A stretch of 64,000 nt of DNA from Brevifilum sp029548365. GTDB taxonomy: Bacteria; Chloroflexota; Anaerolineae; Anaerolineales; Anaerolineaceae. The DNA lies in contig DAOSSA010000004.1 in assembly GCA_035376985.1 (NCBI GenBank), positions 1-64,000 of the forward strand. The letters run 5' to 3'. A program made the translations under genes and the position numbers. Below the pieces are notes generated by a model. The model saw only the letters and a program-made list of their open reading frames with translations. It did not search any database and was not told where the DNA came from. Below, one piece after another: positions 1-7,413 of this stretch. The number at the start of each line of letters is the position of its first letter. Within the stretch, counting starts at the first letter, position 1.

Positions 1-1
1 T

Positions 2-262
2 GCCGGCACAAAAACGCTGGTCCACGAAATTGCCCATGAGCTGATGCATAGAGATAAGGATAATTTTGAGAGTAGGGCAATAAAGGAATTAGAAGCGGAA
101 AGTGTTGCTTATGTTGTCTGCAAGCATTTTGGGTTCGAAAGCCTGAATAGCCCTAATTATCTGGCTTTCTTTGAGGTCTCCTCTAAAGAGCTGTTGTCTC
201 ACATGGATAAAATTATGAAAACTGCGACCAGAATTATCACTGCGATAAAACCCGTGGCTTGA
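2..262 (+). CDS. ArdC/ImmA-like zinc metallopeptidase domain, 5' end missing
   Basis: Partial gene whose reading frame is open from the window edge, so its start lies outside. The frame carries HEIAH (bases 23-37), a HExxH zincin motif, followed about 25 residues later by an EAES segment that can supply the third metal ligand. This arrangement and the VAYVVCKHFG stretch are typical of the C-terminal metallopeptidase domain of ArdC-type antirestriction proteins and ImmA/IrrE-like peptidases on mobile elements. The missing N-terminal part would be the single-stranded-DNA-binding domain if this is ArdC. It sits upstream of replication and integration genes, which fits a mobile-element cargo. Family placement is fairly sure; the substrate is unknown. 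Confidence 0.7.
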   Translation, partial: AGTKTLVHEIAHELMHRDKDNFESRAIKELEAESVAYVVCKHFGFESLNSPNYLAFFEVSSKELLSHMDKIMKTATRIITAIKPVA

Positions 263-274
263 CAATGTTATAAT

Positions 275-309
275 GGAGTTCTCCATGCGTGGTGAACTCC
301 TATTAATAT
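275..309 (+). terminator. Probable terminator after the metallopeptidase gene
   Basis: Inverted repeat with 7-bp arms (GGAGTTC at 275-281, GAACTCC at 294-300) followed by an AT-rich tract ending in TTTTT. It lies 13 bases after the stop codon of the upstream gene. Confidence 0.45.
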
Positions 310-365
310 TTTTGTGCAATGGGTAGTTAAATGAAGACAATCTTGATTTGTGAAATACCCCCTTC

Positions 366-374
366 TGATATAAT
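366..374 (+). promoter_or_regulatory. Extended -10 promoter for the HTH gene
   Basis: TGATATAAT is an extended -10 (TGn plus a perfect TATAAT at 369-374), about 60 bases before the start at 435. No well-spaced -35 is visible. Confidence 0.4.
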
Positions 375-434
375 TCTTGTTGGTTTAATTAACTAATATT
401 TCCTAATTTATAGAATTAACTATAATGAGGCATT

Positions 435-1022
435 ATGATCTTTGACCTGCTAACTTCTGACAAGCTATTTGATGATGAATTGGAGAAAATTATTAATATC
501 ATTGATAATTATCTCAATAGATTGATTAAAATAAAACCTGATGCGGTATTACGAGTTGAAATTGAAGAGGATAAAAATAAAAAGATATGGAAGGGTTATT
601 TTGAGGAGCCCAAAGAACTGGGGAAAGAGGATGTGGTTTATGGACGCATCGAAATTATTCCATTGTTTATTGATTGCGGTTTTCCACTGCAGGTCAAATT
701 GTTCTGTAGTGAACCAAAATACCTCACTTATTGGTCTGGTTTAGAAAATACCTTGTTGAAGAACCTCAATTTGTCTGATGGAAGCCCACCACTCACAAAA
801 AAGCCATGGGATTTAATTCCTGACCATGCCGATGATCAGACAATCGTAAAATTGTGGCATAAGGGCTATAAAGCTGAAGAAATAGGCTACCGCATTGGAA
901 AAGCTCGCCAAACGGTTTACAATCGTTTGGGGGAACTTCGAAAAAAGCATGGTGTGAAAATTATTCCTTATGGCAAAACGGTGAAGAACCTTAAAAAACC
1001 TCATATTTTTCATAAAAAGTAA
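435..1022 (+). CDS. Uncharacterised protein with C-terminal helix-turn-helix
   Basis: 195-residue protein of unknown function. The N-terminal ~125 residues are mixed acidic and hydrophobic and match no family I recognise. Residues ~130-175 read as a helix-turn-helix of the Hin/sigma-like type (KGYKAEEIGYRIGKARQTVYNRLGEL split across two helices), and the last 20 residues are strongly basic, so DNA binding is likely. The start is chosen because GAGG (427-430) precedes ATG by four bases. The gene is AT-rich like the rest of the element and ends just before a strong intrinsic terminator. It may regulate or mark the replication module that follows; this is inference from position only. Confidence 0.6.
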   Translation: MIFDLLTSDKLFDDELEKIINIIDNYLNRLIKIKPDAVLRVEIEEDKNKKIWKGYFEEPKELGKEDVVYGRIEIIPLFIDCGFPLQVKLFCSEPKYLTYWSGLENTLLKNLNLSDGSPPLTKKPWDLIPDHADDQTIVKLWHKGYKAEEIGYRIGKARQTVYNRLGELRKKHGVKIIPYGKTVKNLKKPHIFHKK

Positions 1023-1063
1023 ATTCGGTAAATTGACAACGGTAAATTCTATAGATTATCATT

Positions 1064-1091
1064 GCGGTGTAATTTATTACACCGCTTTTTT
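1064..1091 (+). terminator. Intrinsic terminator between the HTH gene and the small RHH-like gene
   Basis: Perfect 9-bp arms GCGGTGTAA / TTACACCGC with a 4-base loop followed by six T. The hairpin lies before the start at 1108, which argues against the longer upstream start of that gene. Confidence 0.8.
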
Positions 1092-1107
1092 ATTAGATGA
1101 GGTTGGT

Positions 1108-1314
1108 ATGGTAAGACGAATTGACGTGACACTCGAACAACATGAGTATTCTGCTTTACTAGAAATGGCAGTTGAAGATTTGCGCAATCCTTCTGACCAA
1201 CTACGCCATATATTGCGAATGGAGATAGATAGACGAATGGATAAAATAGAACATCTCAATTTAGGGCAAGATGAAAATTCTGTAAAAAAGAAAAATGAAA
1301 TTTCAAATGATTAA
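1108..1314 (+). CDS. Small ribbon-helix-helix-like protein
   Basis: 68 residues beginning MVRRIDVTLEQHEYSALLEMA. The short basic beta-strand (RRIDVTL) followed by two amphipathic helices resembles ribbon-helix-helix DNA-binding proteins found on mobile elements, and a lysine/acidic tail follows. The start ATG is chosen because GAGG at 1099-1102 is correctly spaced and because an intrinsic terminator lies immediately upstream; an upstream TTG would read through that hairpin. It precedes the primase-like gene by 84 bases and could be a copy-control or accessory protein of the element. The fold is a guess from pattern; no catalytic residues are seen. Confidence 0.5.
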   Translation: MVRRIDVTLEQHEYSALLEMAVEDLRNPSDQLRHILRMEIDRRMDKIEHLNLGQDENSVKKKNEISND

Positions 1315-1330
1315 ATTGGAAATCAAAAAA

Positions 1331-1367
1331 TTGCCGACTTTCTCCAGCCAAGGAATCTCATCGGCAA
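1331..1367 (+). other. Stem-loop upstream of the primase-like gene
   Basis: 7-bp arms TTGCCGA (1331-1337) and TCGGCAA (1361-1367) with a 23-base loop, ending 31 bases before the start codon of the primase-like gene. It is not followed by a T run, so a terminator is unlikely; it might shape the leader mRNA. Confidence 0.25.
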
Positions 1368-1398
1368 TCTCAATAAACAGCCTACATAGGAGGCTCAT

Positions 1399-3036
1399 AT
1401 GAATTATAACACCAATTTACACAAAAATGAAGATCTCTTCAATGAGATAATTGAGAAATTGCGTCCTGAGCAAGGTCAATCTTGTAAATATCCTGATCAT
1501 AAAGGTGAATATTGGGTACTTTGCCCATTTCATGACGATCAGGAGATTGGATCATTCTCGTTTAATACTGAAACATTTAATTGCTTTTCGTGTAACGCTC
1601 ACGGAAGCCTTTCTGAACTCGGAAAAAAGTTGGGAATCAACAGCTATTCAAGAATAGAAAGAAAGCCATTTAATGGAATAACATTACAAGAATATTCCGA
1701 GGCTAAGAAACTGCCTCTGGATTTTTTACAGTCCATTCAGGTTTCCCAACGAAAACAGAACGATGTCCCCCAGGTGCACATGCCTTACTTTGATAAGAAT
1801 GGTAATAAGGTTGGAAACCGTAAACGGATATCTTTGGACGGATCACCCCGCTTTATTTGGTCAAAGGGAAGCAAGCCCACCCTCTATGGTCTATCATGGA
1901 TAGATAAACCATTGCACGATTGCATCAAAAATGGAGAGAATATCGACTTTATTATTCTAGTGGAGGGAGAAAGTGATGCTCAAACGCTTTGGTTTCATGA
2001 TTTTCCAGCACTTGGTGTTCCCGGTGCAACAATGTGGAAGTCGGAATGGAAAGAATATTTAACCGGTAAAAAGGTATATGTCTGGCAAGAACCGGATGAT
2101 GGAGGCACACAATTCGTACAGAGTATAGGTCAAGATATTCCAGAAATTTTGATTTTACGTCCCACTGATGGATTGAAGGATATCAGCGAATATCACGCTG
2201 CCGGAAGTAATGTTCCGGAATTAATTCAAGCATTGCTGGAATCAGCAGAACCATATTCAAAAATCGTAAACGAAAGATACGTTGAAGAATCAAATGAGAT
2301 AATCGGAAAGGCATCCCCCGTCTTTGAAAGTAATGTCTTAGATGAAGTTGTTAGATTATGTAGAGAATTAGGCGTTGTTGGTGAAGAAAGAAACATAAAA
2401 CTACTTTATTTGGCATTGACATCAAGAATAACAGATAAGCCAATATCTATTGTTATAAAAGCTGCTTCGAGTGCTGGAAAGTCTTTCATTTTAAAACAGG
2501 TGCTAAGATTGTTTCCCCAATCCGCTTACTATGCGATTTCGTCGATGAGCGAGAAGGCGTTGTTTTATTCACAGGAATCCTTTGAACATCGATTCTTAAT
2601 ATTATTTGAGGAGGCAGGAATATCCTCAGAATTCGTCGACTATATTGTTAGGTCACTGCTTAGCGAAGGTTACATAAAACACCTCACAGTTGAAAAAACC
2701 GAGTCTGGTATGCAAGACCGGCTTTTAGGAAAAGAAGGTCCAACAGGGTTCATTACAACGACCACAAAAATTAACTTACATCCAGAAAATGAAACTAGAC
2801 TGTTATCAATTGATGTTACTGATTCACCCGATCAAACAAAAAAAATAATGCTTAGGCATTTGCTACAAATGCTATGGGTAAAAAACCGATCTTGGATATA
2901 CCAGATAGTATGGTTGCATTTCAATTGTGGCTCGAGAGATTTGGAACCAAAGAAGTTATTATTCCATATGCAGAAATTCTCGCTGAAAACACGAATTCAT
3001 CAGCTATTCGGATGCGTCGAGATTTTTCTCTATTGA
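1399..3036 (+). CDS. CHC2 zinc-finger / Toprim / P-loop primase-helicase-like protein, N-terminal part before a frameshift
   Basis: Replication protein of the mobile element. A CHC2 primase zinc finger is visible (C42, H45, C62, C65), then a Toprim-like segment around residue 185 (LVEGESDAQ), then a P-loop near residues 355-362 (AASSAGKS) with a following Walker-B-like FLILFEEAG. The order suits a primase-ATPase that primes or unwinds element DNA. SD AGGAGG precedes ATG by five bases. Homology-like sequence stops near residue 495 and continues in the -1 frame from about 2886, so the last ~50 residues of this reading frame are probably not native. The continuation is listed separately (2874-3554). 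A canonical slippery heptamer lies exactly at the junction (2880-2886). Confidence 0.75.
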   Translation: MNYNTNLHKNEDLFNEIIEKLRPEQGQSCKYPDHKGEYWVLCPFHDDQEIGSFSFNTETFNCFSCNAHGSLSELGKKLGINSYSRIERKPFNGITLQEYSEAKKLPLDFLQSIQVSQRKQNDVPQVHMPYFDKNGNKVGNRKRISLDGSPRFIWSKGSKPTLYGLSWIDKPLHDCIKNGENIDFIILVEGESDAQTLWFHDFPALGVPGATMWKSEWKEYLTGKKVYVWQEPDDGGTQFVQSIGQDIPEILILRPTDGLKDISEYHAAGSNVPELIQALLESAEPYSKIVNERYVEESNEIIGKASPVFESNVLDEVVRLCRELGVVGEERNIKLLYLALTSRITDKPISIVIKAASSAGKSFILKQVLRLFPQSAYYAISSMSEKALFYSQESFEHRFLILFEEAGISSEFVDYIVRSLLSEGYIKHLTVEKTESGMQDRLLGKEGPTGFITTTTKINLHPENETRLLSIDVTDSPDQTKKIMLRHLLQMLWVKNRSWIYQIVWLHFNCGSRDLEPKKLLFHMQKFSLKTRIHQLFGCVEIFLY

Positions 3037-3554
3037 TTAACTTGATAAGTATTCACGTAATAATTTATCAACATCAAAGGGAGAAAGATGAGAATGGCTT
3101 TATTATTGCTACGTTAGAGGATTATCGAATTATCTATAATCTGACTTCAGATTCAATCAATCAGGCTGCTGAGGGCTCAATTAAACCTACAATTCGTCAG
3201 ACTGTAAACGCCGTAAGGGAGTTATTGCAGGAAGAAAGCAGTGATGAAACCGATCACTTAGGCGAAACAGAACAAAAACCTAAATGGGTTGATAACACCA
3301 CCTTGGCCAAAAAACTTGGCTTGAGCACTTCTGCCACGAGTCGGAGGGTTGCAGAGGCTACTGCTTTGGGTTTTCTAGACAACCTGGAATCCAGAAATGG
3401 GAAGAGAAAAAGAATTATTCTGGGAAAAGCAGTTCCAGATGATGAATCTGTTCTTCCTACACCAGATGAGTTAGAAAATAAATGGTTAGCTCTTACCGAA
3501 TTGCATGCAACAGTGCAACAGTCACCAATATTTAGCGAGGACAATGATGAATAA
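2874..3554 (+). CDS. C-terminal continuation of the primase-like protein, -1 frame
   Basis: This frame continues the upstream protein: a helical segment (MVAFQLWLERFG, IPYAEILAE, IRMRRDFSLL), then a winged-helix-like region near residues 160-205 (NTTLAKKLGLSTSATSRRVAEA). It has no Shine-Dalgarno sequence before the ATG at 2874, so independent initiation is unlikely. Either a base has been lost from an A tract (2880-2885 has six A; seven would restore the frame as VKKPILD) or ribosomes shift -1 at A_AAA_AAC. Both give the same fused protein of about 715 residues. Its stop overlaps the start of the excisionase gene, so the two are translationally coupled. Confidence 0.6.
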   Translation: MGKKPILDIPDSMVAFQLWLERFGTKEVIIPYAEILAENTNSSAIRMRRDFSLLINLISIHVIIYQHQREKDENGFIIATLEDYRIIYNLTSDSINQAAEGSIKPTIRQTVNAVRELLQEESSDETDHLGETEQKPKWVDNTTLAKKLGLSTSATSRRVAEATALGFLDNLESRNGKRKRIILGKAVPDDESVLPTPDELENKWLALTELHATVQQSPIFSEDNDE

Positions 3555-3762
3555 CGAAAATCTCAATTTTAACGGTACAGATATGCTACTTGACGCTCAG
3601 GACATTGCTGAGAGATTAAGGGTTAGCAAGCCTCAGGTTTATCTCATGATGCGCCGAGGTGATTTTCCAGTGGTCAAGATGGGGCGGCTGGTGCGTGCTC
3701 GCCAATCGGACATTGAAGAATTTATTAATCGAAGCACGTTCTCAATGCGAAGTGGTCCTTAA
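3547..3762 (+). CDS. Excisionase-family helix-turn-helix protein
   Basis: 71 residues. The segment DAQDIAERLRVSKPQVYLMM followed by RRGDFPVVKMGRLVRARQSDIEEFI is the HTH_17/excisionase fold: a winged helix that binds att-site DNA and steers the integrase toward excision. GAGG at 3537-3540 is six bases before the chosen ATG; a second ATG at 3544 is possible. The start overlaps the stop of the preceding gene, and the integrase gene follows 101 bases later, the usual xis-int order of integrative elements. Confidence 0.8.
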   Translation: MNNENLNFNGTDMLLDAQDIAERLRVSKPQVYLMMRRGDFPVVKMGRLVRARQSDIEEFINRSTFSMRSGP

Positions 3763-3863
3763 CAATGGGTAATCTCCCCAATGTTATTGGCCTTTTAGTG
3801 CTTTGTTTGTTGAGAAAAGAATAAAGCTAACAGTCAATATATTTTTAATTGAAAGGAGGAAAT

Positions 3864-5033
3864 ATGGCAAGAAAAAGTGGTCAAAATCAGGGTAGTGTCA
3901 CAAAAAGAAAAAATGGATCTTATATGGTCCAGCTGACTGCAGATGGTAATAGGCTCACCAAGTACTTCAAGACTAAAAAAGAGGCTAATGCCTGGCGAAT
4001 TGAAACACTGCAAAAAATCCAGAGCGGATTGTTTTATGCTGGTCCAAGATTGACCTTGTCAGAATATTTTGAGGAATGGCTGGTGGCGCGTAAGGACTCG
4101 ATTAAACTGAAAACCCTTTACCAGTACCGACAAATTATCAAGCAACATATTAACCCTGTTCTTGGGAATATCAAGATCAATGAACTGCAGCCTGCAGAGA
4201 TCCAGGCGTTGTATAATAAGAAAGTTGAGTCAGGCATTGGGGTGAGGACAGTGGGCTTAATCCATTCTGTCTTGCATTGTGCTTTAAACCATGCGCTTAG
4301 ATTGGGGATTATTTTTCGCAATCCTTCTGATGCGGTGTATAAACCAAAAGCCCAAAAAAGAGAAATGGAAGTTCTTGATGAAAACCAGGCAAGGATGCTT
4401 CTTATTGCTGCGAAAGGGAAAAGACATGAAGCCCTTTATAAACTTGCCATTACAACAGGTCTAAGAAAAGGGGAAATCCTTGGATTAAAATGGGGTGACC
4501 TGGATTGGGATACCCATCAACTTAATGTGCAACGTCAAATTCAAAGAGTGCCTCAAGAAGGCTTAGCCTATTCACAACCCAAAACCGCTGCTGGGCGTCG
4601 GATGATTATCTTAGGGTCGGATACGATTTTGGCATTAAAGGATCACCAAAAAAGGCAGTGGGTTGAAAGAGAGTTTATGAGGGGTAAGTGGAAGGATCAC
4701 GACCTGATATTTCCGTCTTCAATCGGAACGCCTCTAAGTCAAAGCAACCTCAGTCGTGATTATAAACAACTATTACATGAAGCAAACCTACCGGATATTC
4801 GGTTTCATGACTTGCGGCATACAGCTGCTTCCTTGATGTTGAAACAGGGCATTTCTGTAAAGGTTGTTCAGGAGCGCCTTGGTCATAGTGATGCAGCCAT
4901 GACCTTGAATGTTTACTCCCATGTGATCCCAGGTATGCAAAGGGAGGCAGCGGAGAAAATGGATGAAATAACCGCAGTGATTGATATCAGTGAGATGCTT
5001 GCTAAAGTGGAGAATCAAAATGGGTTGCAGTAA
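3864..5033 (+). CDS. Tyrosine recombinase / site-specific integrase
   Basis: 389-residue integrase that would insert and excise the element at the neighbouring tRNA-Arg gene. An N-terminal arm-type DNA-binding domain (NGSYMVQLTADG, residues ~15-45) is followed by a SAM-like core-binding domain (~60-150) and the catalytic domain. Catalytic residues are visible: Arg in TTGLRKGE (~200), HDLRH (~315), GHS (~341) and the Tyr nucleophile in VYSH (~351). A strong SD (AAAGGAGGA, 3852-3860) fixes the ATG; an upstream TTG lies before the SD. The gene ends in a tandem 11-base duplication (5023-5044) that includes the stop codon. The tRNA-Arg 3' end is 90 bases away. Confidence 0.93.
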   Translation: MARKSGQNQGSVTKRKNGSYMVQLTADGNRLTKYFKTKKEANAWRIETLQKIQSGLFYAGPRLTLSEYFEEWLVARKDSIKLKTLYQYRQIIKQHINPVLGNIKINELQPAEIQALYNKKVESGIGVRTVGLIHSVLHCALNHALRLGIIFRNPSDAVYKPKAQKREMEVLDENQARMLLIAAKGKRHEALYKLAITTGLRKGEILGLKWGDLDWDTHQLNVQRQIQRVPQEGLAYSQPKTAAGRRMIILGSDTILALKDHQKRQWVEREFMRGKWKDHDLIFPSSIGTPLSQSNLSRDYKQLLHEANLPDIRFHDLRHTAASLMLKQGISVKVVQERLGHSDAAMTLNVYSHVIPGMQREAAEKMDEITAVIDISEMLAKVENQNGLQ

Positions 5034-5044
5034 GGTTGCAGTAA
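5023..5044 (+). repeat. Tandem 11-bp duplication at the integrase stop
   Basis: GGTTGCAGTAA occurs twice without a spacer (5023-5033 and 5034-5044). The first copy holds the integrase stop codon. It lies in the short region between int and the presumed att site. Confidence 0.6.
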
Positions 5045-5078
5045 AAAAAGAGCCCTCATTCTATGAACACCCTTTTTA

Positions 5079-5093
5079 CCCCTATATATGGGG
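5079..5093. other. Palindrome CCCCTATATATGGGG next to the presumed att site
   Basis: Four-bp GC arms around an alternating TA centre, 30 bases from the tRNA-Arg 3' end. It could be a protein-binding arm site or a weak terminator of the integrase gene; a pyrimidine-rich stretch precedes it but no T run follows. Confidence 0.3.
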
Positions 5094-5122
5094 ATTTGCT
5101 TATCCTTTACCGCCATATCTAG

Positions 5123-5195
5123 CGCCCCCGGGGCGACTCGAACGCCCAACCAACTGATTCGAAGTCAGGTACTCTATCCATTGAGCTACGGGGGC
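5123..5195 (-). tRNA. tRNA-Arg, anticodon TCG
   Basis: Cloverleaf on the minus strand: acceptor GCCCCCG (5195-5189) pairs with 5130-5124; D arm GCTC..GAGT; anticodon loop CTTCGAA, giving anticodon TCG (arginine, CGA/CGN); T arm GGGCG-TTCGAGT-CGCCC; discriminator G at 5123. CCA is not encoded. One mismatch is seen at the top of the anticodon stem. The 3' end faces the integrase gene, so the T arm and acceptor region are the probable integration target of the element at 1-5122. Confidence 0.93.
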
Positions 5196-5380
5196 TAACA
5201 AGACTATTATACCGTAAAACTTATCCAGGCGGGGCAATCATCTCGATGGAAGCGGTCGATTATTTGGTTTGTCTGTTTTACGATCACTCCCTGCGGTTTC
5301 TGTTTATGGTATTACCGCTTGTCGGAACGATCGTTGTCAACCTCAAGCTTTTTTGGACTTACGATATATTGATATCACTC

Positions 5381-5408
5381 TTGACAAATCTTAAACATAT
5401 GCTAAGAT
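5381..5408 (+). promoter_or_regulatory. Promoter for the SHOCT-tailed gene pair
   Basis: Perfect -35 TTGACA (5381-5386), 16-base spacer, -10-like TAAGAT (5403-5408). The -10 overlaps a 10-bp palindrome AAGATATCTT (5404-5413), which could be an operator; GATATC/GATATCTT motifs recur at 5371 and 5437. Confidence 0.6.
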
Positions 5409-5465
5409 ATCTTTAAGTAAATATAAGTGCGATGCTGATATCTTAATAAGGAAAGGATGCAAACG

Positions 5466-6692
5466 ATGACACACGTTCTTAACTTAACCAGAGATGACCC
5501 GGTGATTTATTTAAAAGCCTACGGTGGGGTACAGATCAAGGGGGTCGAGGGTATGGAAATCACCTGCAATATTGAATCACCCCAACTGGCAACCCTGGTA
5601 GAAGAAGACGGGAATGTTTATGTGACGGTCAATGCTTCCTGCCATTTAGAAGTACCGGTCAATTCATCGATCATAATTGAGCGCGCGATGGGATCTGCTT
5701 TGATAAAGCGTGTGAAAAATCCAATCACTATTGATAAGGTGCTCGGCAATTTGGTCTTGATCGAGGTTGGACAGGCGGATGTGGACAAGGTCGGCGGCAA
5801 CTTTTCAGCGCAGCATGTTGCGGGACACCTGCACATCAGCAAAATCGCTGGCCGGCTGACCGTCGATGACGCCCAATCTCTTGCGTGTGAGAAAGTGGGC
5901 GGCAACTGCGTCTTGCGTCAGATCCACGCGGATGCCCTGGTAGACAAAGCCGGTGGGTCTTGCCTGGTTCAGAATATCGCAGGAGAAGCGCGCCTAGCAA
6001 ATTTTGGCGGTTCGTTTAAGGCGCGCGGGATTAATTTGGGACATGGTGTGAAGGTCGGAGGCAGCATCGAGATTATTGAGTGCAAGTTTGTGCGTGATTT
6101 GCGATTGGCCGCTGGTGGAAATATTGCCGTCGCGCTTAAAAAGGATCAGACAGACCTTTCACTCAACATCACCTCGGGCAGTGAAAAAATTAAGATTAAG
6201 GCTTTAGGTGAGGAGCTATCAATTCGAGATTATGAATACCAGCAAAAATTTGGAGATGGCAACCTTTCCGTCGATCTTTCTGCTGGAGGATCGGTATCTA
6301 TTGCAGAGGCCCCTGAGTCAGGCGAAGATTTTATCGGAGACCTTTCGGATCGATTCTCTTTCGAGGAATCGGCATTCAGCGAGATGATCCAGGAGCGGAT
6401 TGAATCAGCCACCCGCCGGGCTGACGCAAAAGTTAAAGCAGCCGAAATTCGTTTGGGACAAATTCAAGACCGGCTTGAAAAATTCCGTGGTTTTCCGATT
6501 GATATGGGCTTTGAAAATGAAGGCGTAGAGAAACCCGCGTCGGTACCCAAGCGACCTTCACCGCCTGTTACACGACCAGCAGGGAAAAAGGGCGCCACGG
6601 ATGAAGAACGTTTGATGATCCTGAAAATGCTGCAAGAGGGCACAATCACAGTTGATGAAGCTGAAGCCCTCTTCAGGGCAATGGAAAAGTGA
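5466..6692 (+). CDS. Beta-repeat protein with C-terminal SHOCT-like domain
   Basis: 408 residues. Residues ~20-280 are a regular series of short beta-strand repeats (KVGGN, KIAGRLT, KAGGSCL type) like the DUF4097/LiaX-class beta-helical proteins. A coiled-coil stretch follows (~310-345), then a Pro-rich linker and a SHOCT-like helical hairpin at the end (EERLMILKMLQEGTITVDEAEALFRAM). No signal peptide or membrane segment is seen, so it is probably cytoplasmic or partner-anchored. AAGGAAAGG is nine bases before the chosen ATG; an in-frame ATG at 5457 abuts the SD. The next gene starts 15 bases later and shares the SHOCT-like motif. An envelope-stress sensing role is inferred from family resemblance only. 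Confidence 0.6.
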   Translation: MTHVLNLTRDDPVIYLKAYGGVQIKGVEGMEITCNIESPQLATLVEEDGNVYVTVNASCHLEVPVNSSIIIERAMGSALIKRVKNPITIDKVLGNLVLIEVGQADVDKVGGNFSAQHVAGHLHISKIAGRLTVDDAQSLACEKVGGNCVLRQIHADALVDKAGGSCLVQNIAGEARLANFGGSFKARGINLGHGVKVGGSIEIIECKFVRDLRLAAGGNIAVALKKDQTDLSLNITSGSEKIKIKALGEELSIRDYEYQQKFGDGNLSVDLSAGGSVSIAEAPESGEDFIGDLSDRFSFEESAFSEMIQERIESATRRADAKVKAAEIRLGQIQDRLEKFRGFPIDMGFENEGVEKPASVPKRPSPPVTRPAGKKGATDEERLMILKMLQEGTITVDEAEALFRAMEK

Positions 6693-6707
6693 GTGAGGAT
6701 GTGAAAC

Positions 6708-7349
6708 ATGGATCAGGCTGAAAGAAAAATTCTGGATATGATTGAGCAAGGGGCGCTAACAGCTGAAGAAGGATTGCGGCTGATTGATGCGATGAATGTC
6801 AGCAATAGCGAAGACGATGATTTATATAACCTTTCGCCGGAAGGGGTGACGGTTTCTGCTGATGACATCCTGGAACCCTCCGAACCCCGTATCTCTACTG
6901 AGGAACTGGAGCGAATGAAGCAGCTCAAGCGCTGGTGGGTTTTTCCCTTTGCGATAGGTCTGGTAATCACCACTCTGGGCGCCCTGTGGATGTTCGCAGG
7001 CTACAGCCGTTCTGGTTTTGGTTGGGGGTTTTGGCTTTCGTGGATACCATTTATCATTGGGATTTTCGTGTTGTCGCTTAGCTTTCAATCCAGTCGCAGC
7101 GTGTGGTTGCACGTGCGCATCAAACAAAAGCGAGGTGAGTCACCGCCGCGCATTTCGATCAGCCTCCCGTTGCCACTTTCGCTGACGCAATGGCTCATTA
7201 ACACCTTTGGCCACAAAATCCCGGGACTGGATGATCTGCCGCTGGGAGATATATCTGAGCTTCTTGATAGGATATCACCAGAAGAACCTTTTTATGTGCA
7301 CGTCAACGATAAGGACAACGGAGAAATGGTAGAAGTATTTATCGGATAG
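6708..7349 (+). CDS. Membrane protein with N-terminal SHOCT-like domain
   Basis: 213 residues. The first 30 residues (AERKILDMIEQGALTAEEGLRLIDAM) repeat the helical hairpin found at the end of the upstream protein. After a linker there are two transmembrane helices (about residues 78-100 and 104-125) and a C-terminal soluble part of ~85 residues. Second gene of a two-gene operon; SD-like GAGGA lies just upstream. The shared hairpin suggests the two proteins bind each other or a common partner at the membrane. Exact function unknown. Confidence 0.6.
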   Translation: MDQAERKILDMIEQGALTAEEGLRLIDAMNVSNSEDDDLYNLSPEGVTVSADDILEPSEPRISTEELERMKQLKRWWVFPFAIGLVITTLGALWMFAGYSRSGFGWGFWLSWIPFIIGIFVLSLSFQSSRSVWLHVRIKQKRGESPPRISISLPLPLSLTQWLINTFGHKIPGLDDLPLGDISELLDRISPEEPFYVHVNDKDNGEMVEVFIG

Positions 7350-7413
7350 ACCAGTTTTAATCCGTTAGTGATGCCTCAATCAAATTGCTTACCCCGGGTG
7401 TTAATCACACGGA

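Noticed and set aside
259..274. TTGACA followed by TATAAT as a promoter
   Set aside because: Only four bases separate the two hexamers, which is not compatible with a sigma-70-type promoter.
1033..1107. Upstream start (TTG at 1033) for the small RHH-like gene
   Set aside because: It would translate through a strong intrinsic terminator, and GAGG sits correctly before the ATG at 1108.
2838..2845. Eight-A run as the frameshift site in the primase gene
   Set aside because: A -1 shift here meets TAG at 2853-2855, so the change of frame must occur later; the A tract at 2880-2885 fits.
1..5122. Prophage
   Set aside because: No capsid, portal, terminase, tail or lysis genes are visible; the ArdC-like, primase and xis/int genes fit a conjugative or mobilisable element better, although the rest lies outside the window.
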